Source: Cylindrotheca closterium (taxonomy: Eukaryota; Bacillariophyta; Bacillariophyceae; Bacillariales; Bacillariaceae). Taken from it: a stretch of 55,510 nt of DNA. The stretch is taken from contig CAKOGP040000535.1 of the NCBI GenBank assembly GCA_933822405.4, positions 1-55,510 of the forward strand, in the 5' to 3' direction. Numbering within the stretch: position 1 is the first letter of the stretch; every line of letters starts with the position of its first letter. Positions 39,826 to 50,293 of the stretch are shown here, in pieces. The translations under genes were made by a program, and so were the position numbers. The notes under the pieces were generated by a model. It did no database searches, was not told where the DNA came from, and worked only from the letters and a program-made list of their open reading frames with translations.

Positions 39826-42219
39826 ATGAAGAGCTCATCAAAATATATTCTATGCAGTATTGTTCTATTGCTTGGGTCAGCAAATGGGGAAAGGAGCTAT
39901 GATAATGGTAGCAGAAGGGGCGGTTTTTCTTCTTCCTGGAACCACAACATTGAATCATATCTGTTGGGAAGGTCAGAAGATTCAGTCACAACGGTAACGA
40001 CGCAGAAACAAAAGCTTCGTCGAAGAAATAAGACGGAGCAACAACAACAAAAATCTTTTTACGAAGTGATTGGAAAACGAAGAGTTCTGAAATCATCGAA
40101 ACGAAGTTCAAGCTTCTCCTCCTCCAAGAGTTCCAAAAAGAGCAAACGTTCGGCCCATCATCACCCAATGCAAAAGATCACAACAACAGCCACAACACCT
40201 AGACCAGCAACAGCAAGACCAACGTCACAACCGACACCTCCTGCTACACCAACACCAACTGCTGTAGCTGACGATGATGATGCAGAAGCAGGCGATGGTA
40301 CTTCAATAACGTTTGGACCCGGAGAGATAAGGTACCCACTAGTGGATGAAGAGGAGACCAAATATGGAATTGGGGTCCACTCAAAAGCTCCAACAGTCGA
40401 TGATGCCAGTCAAGCAGCGACGCTAGTTCCGCAACCATTACCGACTGCGCCGCCGACGCATCATCCACTACTGAAACCACTCGATCGTATTGACGCCTTT
40501 ACAAAGTTTGCGCCAACTGTTTCTCCAGAGAGAGATACCACAACGACACTGTCACCGACAGTCTATCTATTCCGAGATCGAAACCATCACGCAGCATTTC
40601 AAACTGAAAGTCTGAATTTTGAAAAAGATCCTTTTGTGGGCAAAATGATGGCAATGGGAGACAATGGTGGTGTAGATCCTGACGATCACCAGTCTTTCGA
40701 GGATAATCCATCAGTTCTAGTGTTGCTCGGGAATGAAGACGAGACCAGTGATAATCCCGCCGAAATGCCATCCAACACAGAGATACTATCCGGGTCATCA
40801 CACAACAGCAGCAGCTGTCGGAGTTCACTTTGCTCGGCCCGCACCGTGTCCAATCAGAACCATTATTGCTGTAACCCAGCCGAGTGTTTACAAAAAGAGG
40901 TTATTGATCCCGCTCCATCCTTTCGGTTTGGAGATTGGAAGACTACGGTATATACCAACCTGACCATGCTATATTTTGTAGATGTCTTTGGATACACCGA
41001 AACCACATGGGATATGCCTGGGACAAATCCTATCGAACACCTTTCATTCTTGGATATTCACGATCAAGAGCTACTCGCTTACATGGGAATGTCATCGTTC
41101 CAATACGATTGTTGGATCAATCACTATCAGTCATACTCGTGGAACGAACTCGAATGTTACGGGTTGGCGGCTGAATATACAACTCTAGGTTGGGATGCCG
41201 ACTCTTGGGGGAGTATTCATTCGACAAAATGGACTCTGAAGGAAGAAAAAGAATGGGGTGATCTCACTCCCGCTGAGCAAGATGCCGCTCGAAGCCTCTG
41301 CTACTTTCCGGAACTTTGGAACGGGACACCCCTTGGCGATTGGAACGAAGGCTGGTTGGATGGAGCAAAGAATCATGACCGAGCATATGCTAGTCAGCCG
41401 GAAACAGAAGTCGAGGTTGGCGGTAGCGTCTCGCCAACACCTAAACCCTCCGACCAGCCAACTTTGTCACCTTCAATGGCATTGTACAGCAGCGATTCCG
41501 ACGAGCCATCCTCAGGTCCAACCACGAAAGAAACAGAGTCAATGGCTCCTTCCGACATGGACTCTGACATGCCATCCACATTTCCAATCACGATAGCATC
41601 CATGCCTCCATCCGAATTGGCATCAGAAGGTCCATCTTCCTACTCTGCTTCTCCTACTATCGAAAGTATTGAAAGCATCAACAGTGATGATTCTTGCTTG
41701 AGCTCAGCCTGTTCCATTCGCACGCCAGGAAACGAGGGGCAGTTTTGCTGCGGTGCGGATACCTGTGACCGAAAATCAATTGTATTGCCAATACCAACAT
41801 TCCGGTGGAATAGTTGGGATGCGCTGGATGACTCCCTTCGGAGCGCAGCTCGGGATCTTGGATACACAGAGGACCTCTGGAACCATCCTGGAGCCTATGA
41901 ATTGGAACGTTGGTCGTTCGGATTCCTGTCTACTTCAAACCAACAAAAGATTATGGATCTAGGATTCACTCCTCAAACATGGGACTGCTGGCAAAATCAT
42001 TATCAAGACTACAGATGGGAAGAGTTGAGTTGCTTCGGTCTGGTGTGGGCCGCGGAAGCATTGGGATGGGAAGGAACCACCTGGTCCAACGATACTGCAC
42101 CTCTCGTGGTCCAAAAAGACTGGTCGTCACTGTCGTCTCAAGAGCGATCAGCTGCTAGAGAACTATGCTACTTGCCAGCTTTATGGGAGCACGCACCACT
42201 CGACGAATGGGATGACTAG
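39826..42219 (+). CDS. Secreted protein with two Cys/Trp-rich modules
   Basis: 797 residues from 39826. Residues 1-23 are a signal peptide (KYILCSIVLLLGSANG). Next comes a Ser/Lys cluster (KSSKRSSSFSSSKSSKKSKR, about 86-105), then a Thr/Pro linker. Two copies of a roughly 190-residue module follow. Module 1 has CRSSLCSARTVSNQNHYCC, FGYTETTWDMPG, DCWINHYQSYSWNELECYGL and WGDLTPAEQDAARSLCYFPE. Module 2 has CLSSACSIRTPGNEGQFCC, LGYTEDLWNHPG, DCWQNHYQDYRWEELSCFGL and WSSLSSQERSAARELCYLPA. They are separated by a PS/PT-repeat linker. The paired cysteines suggest disulphides in an extracellular or wall protein. W-x-x-L-x-x-x-E-x-x-A-A-x-x-L is a motif of other secreted diatom proteins. Function unknown. 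Confidence 0.78.
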   Translation: MKSSSKYILCSIVLLLGSANGERSYDNGSRRGGFSSSWNHNIESYLLGRSEDSVTTVTTQKQKLRRRNKTEQQQQKSFYEVIGKRRVLKSSKRSSSFSSSKSSKKSKRSAHHHPMQKITTTATTPRPATARPTSQPTPPATPTPTAVADDDDAEAGDGTSITFGPGEIRYPLVDEEETKYGIGVHSKAPTVDDASQAATLVPQPLPTAPPTHHPLLKPLDRIDAFTKFAPTVSPERDTTTTLSPTVYLFRDRNHHAAFQTESLNFEKDPFVGKMMAMGDNGGVDPDDHQSFEDNPSVLVLLGNEDETSDNPAEMPSNTEILSGSSHNSSSCRSSLCSARTVSNQNHYCCNPAECLQKEVIDPAPSFRFGDWKTTVYTNLTMLYFVDVFGYTETTWDMPGTNPIEHLSFLDIHDQELLAYMGMSSFQYDCWINHYQSYSWNELECYGLAAEYTTLGWDADSWGSIHSTKWTLKEEKEWGDLTPAEQDAARSLCYFPELWNGTPLGDWNEGWLDGAKNHDRAYASQPETEVEVGGSVSPTPKPSDQPTLSPSMALYSSDSDEPSSGPTTKETESMAPSDMDSDMPSTFPITIASMPPSELASEGPSSYSASPTIESIESINSDDSCLSSACSIRTPGNEGQFCCGADTCDRKSIVLPIPTFRWNSWDALDDSLRSAARDLGYTEDLWNHPGAYELERWSFGFLSTSNQQKIMDLGFTPQTWDCWQNHYQDYRWEELSCFGLVWAAEALGWEGTTWSNDTAPLVVQKDWSSLSSQERSAARELCYLPALWEHAPLDEWDD

Positions 42220-43990
42220 CATAACAATAATAATAGTGATGTTTCTAATTTGGGTTTGTGCTTTACGATACGACGATGGAAGAACCGACCTCAACGTGAG
42301 AATCGGAGGCTCAATATCCTCTAGTTAGAAAATCTACAGGCTGCACAACGCAGCTACTTGTAGAGAATGGAATCGGTGATGATTTCAAATTCAAAGACTA
42401 TAGTCTCAGTCATGCTTTTGATATCATGTTACCAGAATGAATGCCAAACCAATGATATAATATGCTTCCACCTTTCATGGAAAAATGTCAATAACATGCA
42501 CAGAGGGATGAGTTTACCAGAACTTAAAACATACAGAGCAAATAATAGTGCATCAGTTGAGCTCCATTCAACCCCCAACAGTGCGAGCAGAGCATTTGGG
42601 GTGTCCCAGCAAGAATGAGGAGATGGCATCTGTGAATCCGTTGGATTTTATTGCGAGCCAAACACGAGCTCAATTAACGAATAGACTGATCACCAACGAT
42701 TGGCATGATATATATATGATGATGGTTTTCTATTGGTCTTTCAATTGCGATAATGGTTGAAAGTATTAGGAGTATTGAATATTCTTTCATATATGTCGCA
42801 TAGGGCTATCTACCTATACCGAAATGCGATACGGTATGTAAGAAAGCAATTGCAATTATATTCTACCCACTCCTACAGCTATAATAATCACGCAATGTTT
42901 ATTTTCTATAACATATAAAAGTTTGGACAGTGTTGTCCGAATTGTAACAAAACTCAAACGATAGACTCAATAAATACTTATAGTTCAATTTTTCACAACT
43001 ACTAGTATTCCACCAACTTACCTTCATGCCGGTAAAATCGTCAATAATGGTAGCAGAGCTGTCCTGAGTGGATCGCTATGTCCGGCTGATTGTTTCCGAG
43101 CTTTCTGGCACATGTTCAGTATGAAGATTGTGCACTTCTCGACTTGCATCCGGACGTTTGGTTCAATTTTTCACAACTAGTTTTCCCTCAACTCATTTTT
43201 TCAGGTCACTCTGCGTTTCAGCTGATCAAGATCTTTCAATGGATCATATGCTTCTGTATTCCTTGTGAATCATCGGGGGGATTGGCGTATTGTTGGGTAC
43301 CAATTTATTGACATGGCGTCCAGGGGGCTCCAAAAACGGGACATCAGATCTTGTCGGTGTGTCATGAGTGGTCATTTCAAAGGTCAAAGCTTGGTCAAAG
43401 AGGCTAATTCGTCCATATCACTTAATGTGAACAAGATCGATACGATCATAATAAATTTCATAAAGTGGGTGATGAATTCCTTGGCCACAAGGCTCACCAT
43501 TGTGGTGGAAGCAAAAAATAGAATATAAGCGATCGAAGAATTATTATTATTCTTGTCAGCTTTTTTTGGTTGGACGAATTGCAGACGACATCAAAAAGGG
43601 GGCTGGTACAAACACAGTAGACTTGTGTGATACATCCTTGTACTGAAAGCAAGACAAGAATTTTTACAGCTATATGAAGGTAGCGCCAACACATTTGGGG
43701 TGTACCGGCAAGAATATTGTGAGCCGAACACGTGCTCTACCATGAATAGACTGTTCGCCAACGATTATTGACACGATGGTGGTTTTCCATTGGTCCGTTA
43801 ATTTTCAATTGTTTGACAAGTTTCTTTCATTTGATTATCCCGAAATGATCACTCGTTAAGTAGAGAAGATTTTCAATGACTTCGCTCGGAGAATTCTACA
43901 TAATGGAAATGAGCAAAAGTCTCCAAACAGAAGTTGAAAGATAATCTTCCGGCGCCAACCAAAACTTTCGTGTTGAACCATTTAAACACA
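42220..43990. other. 1.8-kb gene-free stretch with diverged repeats
   Basis: No supported gene. CATTTGGGGTGT, GCAAGAAT, ATTG(C/T)GAGCC, GAATAGACTG, CCAACGATT and GATGGTTTTC occur in the same order at 42592-42745 and 43688-43795, so this is an old duplication. TTCAATTTTTCACAACTA occurs at 42986 and 43163. These could be relics of a mobile element, but no terminus or coding part was found. Confidence 0.6.
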
Positions 43991-46900
43991 ATGGCACCTC
44001 AGGAGCAAGGCCACAAGGATACGATGATGAGCCAACAACAAGAGCAACAGCATGAGCAACTAGAAGATGCAGAACAAGACACTGCTGATGAAAAGTCGCT
44101 GTCAGAGTGCTGTTCAGCGCAAGACTTATTCCGATACATAGATAGTCAACATTCCACCCTAAATTCTCAGATCGAAGACTGTGAATTGAAACGGAAGGAA
44201 GTTGTTCGAGAAATGGCGCAGCATATGCTGTCCTTTGAAAATGCGTCTGATGACGATGACTCAGATGCCGTCTTTCAACGGCATACCGAGCTCACCATGC
44301 AGCTCTCAGGTCTTCAAAGGGAACTGAATAAGCTGAAGAAAAACTTGGAATCGGTCCAAATGTTGTCCGACAAACGCAACGATGTTGAAGCAACCATGCG
44401 AAGAAGGTACGAGGTCATCGAAAGCGGTGGGTCTAGTAGCTTTAGCATTGAAGAACTGCGCCAGATTATCGAAAGTCAGGCTTCAGCAACATTAGAAGTT
44501 GAAATTCTGAATGAAGAACGAAACATTTTAGAAGTTCAACTGAAAGAATCCCAAAAACAAACCGAACGACTGCAGATGCAGTGCTCCGAAAAGGACGAGC
44601 GGATAAAGGTGCTCAAGCAACAAAATGAATCTTATCAGAATGAACTTGGTCATCAGCAGTCCGAGTCTACGGTCTCATCTCAGGTCTCTACAAATGAAAT
44701 GACACAAATTTCGAACCTCCGATCGAACCTTCAGTATCAAAATGAGTACATACGGAGACGGCTTCGAACCAGCACCTTTGCACAACGATCTCACACTCCT
44801 CCAAAGACTGTCCAGATTTCTAGAACCAGCGAGCGATCGACGCCTCTTCAGAAAAATCCAACTGCTGCGAAGCTTAGTAGTGACGATCACAAGAATAGGG
44901 AACAGCTGAATCAGCTTGCCAGGGACATTCAGGGCAACCTAAGAGGAGACAAAAATGTCAGTGAAGAAGATATCAAGCGGAAAGAAGAGGAAAAGAAGTT
45001 GCGTAAGCAGCAACAGCATCTGCGCGATGAGGCCATGAAGGAAAAGGAGAGATCTCTTCGAGAGCAGAGATTGAAGCGTGAAGCTTCCGAAGAGGAGGAG
45101 CGACTACGAATCGAACAACAGAAAGAAAGACAGAAGCAACAACGCGAACGTTGGGTGCAAGATGAAACCGCCAAGGAGGAAGAAAGGAGAATTCGTGAAA
45201 TGCAAGAACAGCAGCAAGCGGCAATGCATGCACACGATGCCGTCACAAATGAAAAAGGCTCCGCCCGAGCGGCACGATCACTACTCCCACCGATACCTGA
45301 AACAGAAATAAACCGAAGGGCCTCTCTAGAAGTCACCAATTACCAACGTCAATCTCGAAGGCAAGCTGCTCGAATGATGAACAGGTCGGCACTGTCCCCA
45401 ACACCCAGTACATCATCAACCTTATCTCGAGCTTCCGTTCAAACCTCTCAATCCTCCGAAAAAAGTGCTGAATCAGCCTTTCGCAGCATGGCGAAATCGG
45501 CTAACGGAGTCACGCCGGGAGTAATGCGAATGGCAGCCAACGGTCAATTGCAATCTGACAGTGATGACAGTTTTACGAGTTTTGATGAGGACGAGGAAAT
45601 TGAAGATATTGCATCCGAAAAAGCTGAATCCTTACAATCAGAATCTCACAGCAAAGCCTCCGAAAAGGATAGATCCATGCACAGCTTGGCACGGTCGGCC
45701 CATGGAGGCATGCCGGGCGCCATGCGAATGGCATCCAATGGTCAATCTCAATCCGAAAGTGATGATAGTGATGACAATAGTTTCGAAGACGATGGCAGTG
45801 ACTTTGCAATCACGGCACCAGAGCCTAGCGGTAGTTTTACGGTGACCGCTACTTTGGTCCGGGAATCGTCCTTTGTCATGTCGGAGCGAGAGCGTCTCTT
45901 TCAAGAACGAGAACGGGAATTGGAACAACGAGAAGCGGAGATTGCGAAACAAGCCCGAAGCATGCAGAGTCTTACTGCTCCGGTTGAAGTGATTCCAGCT
46001 GCCACTGCTGTTGCAACGGTCTCTCGTACAGGATCTTTGCGCAGTCTTTCATCCTCGTCAGGCGGGAGGGCGCAGCAGAGTTTATCCAAATCAAGTCTTT
46101 GGCAATCCAGCCGAACAATGGGCGAAGATGGCGTTCTGCCAGAACTCGACGAGGGACCCATGCGATTTCACCCCCTCAATGAAAGGTCATTGCGTAACCA
46201 ATTTTTGGATATCTCTGACAAGGATTACGAATGCTATCAAAAACTTCAGACTCGATGGGAAAAGAAACGAAAGGACAAGGGCGGTGCTCCTTATTCGGAA
46301 ACAATGATTCTTCGATTCCTTCGAAATACTTGTCGGAAAGATGGGTCTTTCAATTTGAGCAAGGCATGGAAGGCTATGAAGAAGACAAAAGAGAGAAACT
46401 TATTTCTCTCAGCTAACAAGTTGGAAAAGCAGCTCTTGACGGCAGTAAGTGTTTGTTGGGAGCATTCAGTTGAACTGCGCCTTTATTGTGTCTCTCATCT
46501 TTGCCCCTTCTCGCAGACTCTCTTTCCAGTTCCTGGACTCTTATCAAATGCTGGGTTTGAAATGTTTTACATGAAACCTTGTCGATTTCATCGGAAAGAC
46601 AGTGTCAAAGATGTCATCAACAACTTGGTCTATGTTATCAATTGCATGGCGGAGAAGGAAGGAAATGCTAAAAACGGAATTGGTTTCATCGCCTGCATGA
46701 ATGACTGGAAAATGTCGAATTTCGAAGTAAATTACTGTTATCAATTCATGATGGTTCTTCAGGCCGTGGTCGTTCCTGTGGCAGTTGAGCTATTCTTGAT
46801 TGTGAATCCGCCTTCTTGGTTTGGGGGTATTTGGAAAATAATGAAGCCCATGCTGGCCCCATCGTTTCGAAAAAAGGTCAAGGTTATCAAGGAACCCATG

Positions 46901-47284
46901 CTCGACAACTATCTTATGGAAGGCTACCAACAATACCTACCAGATGATCTCGCCACCGGCACAGTGGACACGTTTCAGCTGGCTCAAGACTTTGTTACCT
47001 ATCGTAAGCATATCGAAGTTGGCCATGTGCAGCTCAATGCCAAGTCAGCTGACCCAGACGATGATGCTGAATCGCAAATCTCCAGTTCCACCAGAAGTGA
47101 CCTCTCGCGACCGAACGGTCTCCGAAGCCTTCAAAATACCAGCTTTAGGACTGCATCTACTGATAGTGACGGGCAATTTGGTTCCATGTATGAGTCATCC
47201 TCTCACGAAATTGAAAACGACGACGACGATGCTTCCATTCATTGCAGTATCGACGGTGATTCGATGGACCTGATGGAGATATAA
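43991..47284 (+). CDS. Coiled-coil protein with C-terminal Sec14 (CRAL-TRIO) domain
   Basis: Start taken at 43991 (MAPQEQGHKD, good context ACAATGG); an upstream in-frame Met lies at 43934. Residues about 30-460 form long coiled coil, including a very charged Glu/Arg/Gln helix. Two similar Ser-rich segments follow (SMAKSANGVTPGVMRMAANG and SLARSAHGGMPGAMRMASNG). The C-terminus is Sec14-like: LRFLRNTCRKDGSFNLSKAW, KPCRFHRKD, FELFLIVNPPSW-type core (VELFLIVNPPSWFGGIWKIM) and KPMLAPSFRKKVKVI. An in-frame, stop-free 72-bp segment at 46445-46516 begins GTAAGT and ends CGCAG and interrupts this domain, so it is probably an intron: 1097 residues as read, 1073 after splicing. Probably a membrane- or cytoskeleton-linked lipid-transfer protein. 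Confidence 0.85.
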   Translation: MAPQEQGHKDTMMSQQQEQQHEQLEDAEQDTADEKSLSECCSAQDLFRYIDSQHSTLNSQIEDCELKRKEVVREMAQHMLSFENASDDDDSDAVFQRHTELTMQLSGLQRELNKLKKNLESVQMLSDKRNDVEATMRRRYEVIESGGSSSFSIEELRQIIESQASATLEVEILNEERNILEVQLKESQKQTERLQMQCSEKDERIKVLKQQNESYQNELGHQQSESTVSSQVSTNEMTQISNLRSNLQYQNEYIRRRLRTSTFAQRSHTPPKTVQISRTSERSTPLQKNPTAAKLSSDDHKNREQLNQLARDIQGNLRGDKNVSEEDIKRKEEEKKLRKQQQHLRDEAMKEKERSLREQRLKREASEEEERLRIEQQKERQKQQRERWVQDETAKEEERRIREMQEQQQAAMHAHDAVTNEKGSARAARSLLPPIPETEINRRASLEVTNYQRQSRRQAARMMNRSALSPTPSTSSTLSRASVQTSQSSEKSAESAFRSMAKSANGVTPGVMRMAANGQLQSDSDDSFTSFDEDEEIEDIASEKAESLQSESHSKASEKDRSMHSLARSAHGGMPGAMRMASNGQSQSESDDSDDNSFEDDGSDFAITAPEPSGSFTVTATLVRESSFVMSERERLFQERERELEQREAEIAKQARSMQSLTAPVEVIPAATAVATVSRTGSLRSLSSSSGGRAQQSLSKSSLWQSSRTMGEDGVLPELDEGPMRFHPLNERSLRNQFLDISDKDYECYQKLQTRWEKKRKDKGGAPYSETMILRFLRNTCRKDGSFNLSKAWKAMKKTKERNLFLSANKLEKQLLTAVSVCWEHSVELRLYCVSHLCPFSQTLFPVPGLLSNAGFEMFYMKPCRFHRKDSVKDVINNLVYVINCMAEKEGNAKNGIGFIACMNDWKMSNFEVNYCYQFMMVLQAVVVPVAVELFLIVNPPSWFGGIWKIMKPMLAPSFRKKVKVIKEPMLDNYLMEGYQQYLPDDLATGTVDTFQLAQDFVTYRKHIEVGHVQLNAKSADPDDDAESQISSSTRSDLSRPNGLRSLQNTSFRTASTDSDGQFGSMYESSSHEIENDDDDASIHCSIDGDSMDLMEI
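46445..46516 (+). other. Probable 72-bp intron kept open in frame
   Basis: GCA|GTAAGTGT ... CCCCTTCTCGCAG|ACT, phase 0, 72 bases, no stop. Removing it joins LLTA to TLFPVPG at a natural place in the Sec14 fold. If retained it adds 24 residues rich in Cys and hydrophobic side chains. Confidence 0.7.
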
Positions 47285-47377
47285 ACTTTCGTATCCTTGC
47301 TTTTGATTACGCCATTAATTTGACTTGTCATTTGAATTGGATTAAAATGACTAACAGCTAATATGCGAGTTTACGGC
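47285..47377. other. Convergent 3' ends, no gene
   Basis: 93-bp spacer between two converging genes. Confidence 0.4.
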
Positions 47378-48556
47378 CTAGACAACGGATACAACATGCA
47401 TCTTCTCAAAACGCAGGTCTCTTCTGCTGGCCAAATGTTTTTGAATCATCGCTATGTGTTGCCAGTCGTCTCGAGACTCGGATTGGTGACCCGTGTTTGT
47501 TCTTTTCGTCAGTTCACCTTCGGTAATGTTTTTGTCACATTCAAAAATGTCACCATCCCAATTCTTTTCATTGTGCAGGATAAAGACAGGAAGGTCTCCA
47601 AATGTCTTGGCCTGCCTCTGGGCTGCTTCCCGACGCTTGTGCAGTTTCCCAGTATAACTCTCATTTACATAAAATACTCCAAGAACCAAAGGCGGAAGCT
47701 CGACGGGCAAGGAGATTACGAATTCGTTCCAAATCCAGTCGCGACTGGTAGTATGATTTTGGATGAATCCCATTTCCAAATCAATGACCTCTTTAAGATC
47801 TAGGGGATCCCAAGACTTGGCATCATAATACAATGGAAACTGACGTCGGTCAACATCTGGTTCAAGATCCACAGAACACACATCGTGCCCCATGATGGCA
47901 GCAAAGTTCTCATTTGAGAGAGCTGCTAATTGATAATATTGAACCGATGTACTGTTGTTGCCATCCTCGTCAGTGTACCCCCACAACCGTTGAAACTGAA
48001 TAGGGGGGAGATCAAAGAATTCCATGCAATCAATATCTTCCCATCGAGTATTGCGTCCAAAATTCAAATTCTTGTAGTCTGTGAGAAATTTTTGAGCAAG
48101 ATGCCGTTTGATTGGATGTTTCTTGTAAGAAGCGGCTCCTTTTGAGCCTCCATGGGGGTCAAAGAACATTGGACCACATCCTTTCTTGTCTCGAGAAAGA
48201 GTCCCGGCATCCGTCGGATAGATGCATTGGATGTCAACGAGGGATGGATCCAAGATGAGACCTACACCAGATGCTGAAGGAATGATGCGAGGTCCAAGAT
48301 CTTGTTGAATCCAACTGGCGGAGAAGAACTCCGCGTTGAAACCAAAGGAGCATGAACTAGGGAAACACATGGTGAGCAAGAGTCCATGTGATGCGAGGTA
48401 GTCATTCAGACTTGGAGAGGAGGATGACCTTGTCGGTATGCCATCAAAAGAGGTATTTCTATACTGAGTTGATAAGGATGAAGCAATATGAGGGCAGCTC
48501 ATGTTGTTGTTATTCCTCTGATATGAATTTCTGGCGGAGTTTTTTATGACATCCAT
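47378..48556 (-). CDS. Unrecognised protein
   Basis: 392 residues from 48556 (MDVIKNSARNSYQ); MSCPHIASS at 48502 is a second candidate start, and an upstream Met at 48625 would add an AT-rich leader. The body is well-formed protein: SLNDYLASHGLLLTMCFPSS, WIQQDLGPRIIPSASGVGLI, CGPMFFDPHGGSKGA, WEDIDCMEFFDLPPIQFQRL, and LELPPLVLGVFYVN-like (SLPVELPPLVLGVFYVNESY). The N-terminal part has no signal peptide, so an upstream exon could be missing. It has several Cys and Trp residues and two NxS/T sites (NNST, NESY), consistent with a secreted or lumenal protein. No family assigned. Confidence 0.7.
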   Translation of the reverse strand: MDVIKNSARNSYQRNNNNMSCPHIASSLSTQYRNTSFDGIPTRSSSSPSLNDYLASHGLLLTMCFPSSCSFGFNAEFFSASWIQQDLGPRIIPSASGVGLILDPSLVDIQCIYPTDAGTLSRDKKGCGPMFFDPHGGSKGAASYKKHPIKRHLAQKFLTDYKNLNFGRNTRWEDIDCMEFFDLPPIQFQRLWGYTDEDGNNSTSVQYYQLAALSNENFAAIMGHDVCSVDLEPDVDRRQFPLYYDAKSWDPLDLKEVIDLEMGFIQNHTTSRDWIWNEFVISLPVELPPLVLGVFYVNESYTGKLHKRREAAQRQAKTFGDLPVFILHNEKNWDGDIFECDKNITEGELTKRTNTGHQSESRDDWQHIAMIQKHLASRRDLRFEKMHVVSVV

Positions 48557-49117
48557 AAAATATATATATTGAATATGTAGCGCAGTATAAAATATATATA
48601 CCGCCTTTTTTATAAGAATTGGCAAGTCTCAACTCGGGGACTACTGCAGTACTCTTTTACCATATTTTATAATGTATATTATGAAGAACTCTTCATATGG
48701 TAAATTGAGAGTGATAGGTTGAGGGCTACCATATGACACCATATGACTCACTCACAAATAAAAAAGAGTATGCAAGCTAGGGACCTAAAATAAAACTTTT
48801 GCATGAGGAGATCTTGATTTTAGAACCCTCCTTCGTAATGCGGTCGTTGAGCGGCGGACGATCTGTTTGAGCAAATATGTAACGCACTGTACCGGTACCG
48901 CTATCTTTTTGCATACTTTTGGATCACCGCGGGTTCTCTTGGGCATATTGGATTGCAATTTGTTCGATCTGAATACATCGTGAGTATTCTAAAACCCATT
49001 CGCAGCTCGTTGTACAAACCGTCCTCGACTTGGATTGTTTGTAGACTTTCAACAATACTTTTTTCCCTGCAAGTTAGCCTTGTTGATGCCGACTAATGCA
49101 GAAACTGTCTTGCAGAT
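48557..49117. other. Gene-free stretch with TATA-rich upstream region
   Basis: AT-rich TATATA runs at 48559-48600 directly upstream of the unrecognised gene. TACCGGTACC at 48891-48900. No gene. Confidence 0.5.
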
Positions 49118-50293
49118 TCACCCTTGATCACCAATAAAGAAAATTTCTTGCGGATTTTGCATATCATCGCCCATTTTGTCCCCCGCATTGCCGCTGTCAG
49201 TGTCAAACAGTTGACTCTTAATTTTGATAGTAGCCGTTCCGAATACGATCGGTTCGATGGTGGGCGCGCTAGATGGAACAGTGGAAGGCTGAATGCTCTC
49301 GGATGGTGGGGCAGATGATTCACTCGGACTTTGAGATGCAGACGGGCCACTACTAGGAAAAGCGGATTCTGATGGCTGGAAGGATCCAGATGGTAATCTG
49401 CTCGGGTTCTGTGATTGCGATGGTTGAAATGAAACGGATGGATCTTGTGACGGCCTTTCGGACGGTGCTATCGATTTGGACGGCGTGATTGAGTTTGTGG
49501 GTGCGGTGGATGGAAATTGCGAAGGGTTAAAGGATGGTGCATTGGAAGTTGGGGGTGACGCTGTTGGACTCAACGTTGGTGGTGCCGCAGGCTTAAATTC
49601 CTGGTATTCCAAAAAGTCAAAAAGATTCAATGTTTCATCGTCGTGACCATCATCGCCTTCGTCCTCGTCCTCTTCATCATTATCTTCATCATCGCTGTTT
49701 TCGTCAGTGGAACTTTCTATATTGTCGTCCTCCTCCTCGGCACTACTAGTACTAGTGGAGGATGATGTGGTAGGCACCGGTATCGGAACATACAAGACGG
49801 GCGGAAACATGCCCCCTTTGCCGCTGGAGTAGACAGAGGAAGCTTTTCCGTTTCCACCTTTTCCTTTGCTGCTGTAGTAGTCTGTGGAATAGTAGGTATA
49901 ATATTCCGATGATGAAGAGGACCGCTTGGAACTTTTCTTGGAAGATAATATTCGATCATCGATGGTAGTAGGCTTTGACCTCTGCATTCGCCGCCCAGTC
50001 ACGTCGCTGTAGCCCTTTCGGTTTGCCTTATTATCAAGCCGACGTTCCAAGAGAGTTGGTTCCACATTGGATGGCAACAAATTGGCTAATTGCTGCTTCT
50101 TGATTCTCTTGCTTCGTTCTGTTCCTGGAAACTCGTTGTTGTAGATCTCATCTTCGGGTAAGGATCGATGTCGTTTGGATGGCAATGTTGAAGCCGTTAA
50201 TGGTTGGCATAAGAATAGAAAGAGAAGGGGAATACACCACAAGGAAAAGAACCTCAAGCTGGCAGCAAGTGGACAGTCTCTTACTCGTGCCAT
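49118..50293 (-). CDS. Secreted Tyr/Lys-Gly-rich protein with PS repeats (cell-wall candidate)
   Basis: 391 residues from 50293 (MARVRDCPLAASLRFFSLWC), chosen because it gives a compact signal peptide ending near QPLTAS; a Met at 50347 would add 18 residues. After a basic segment with dibasic sites (RRMQRSKP) comes a Ser/Lys/Tyr stretch: SSKKSSKRSSSSSEYYTYY, STDYYSSKGKGGNGK, VYSSGKGG. Then an acidic tract, then many PSxxPS-type repeats (SPTASPPTSNAPSFNPSQFP). It shares the EYY...SGKGKGG theme with the divergent gene at 50795. Alternating Tyr-rich and Lys-rich segments recall cingulins and silaffin-like proteins of diatom biosilica; that link is inference. Confidence 0.75.
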   Translation of the reverse strand: MARVRDCPLAASLRFFSLWCIPLLFLFLCQPLTASTLPSKRHRSLPEDEIYNNEFPGTERSKRIKKQQLANLLPSNVEPTLLERRLDNKANRKGYSDVTGRRMQRSKPTTIDDRILSSKKSSKRSSSSSEYYTYYSTDYYSSKGKGGNGKASSVYSSGKGGMFPPVLYVPIPVPTTSSSTSTSSAEEEDDNIESSTDENSDDEDNDEEDEDEGDDGHDDETLNLFDFLEYQEFKPAAPPTLSPTASPPTSNAPSFNPSQFPSTAPTNSITPSKSIAPSERPSQDPSVSFQPSQSQNPSRLPSGSFQPSESAFPSSGPSASQSPSESSAPPSESIQPSTVPSSAPTIEPIVFGTATIKIKSQLFDTDSGNAGDKMGDDMQNPQEIFFIGDQG

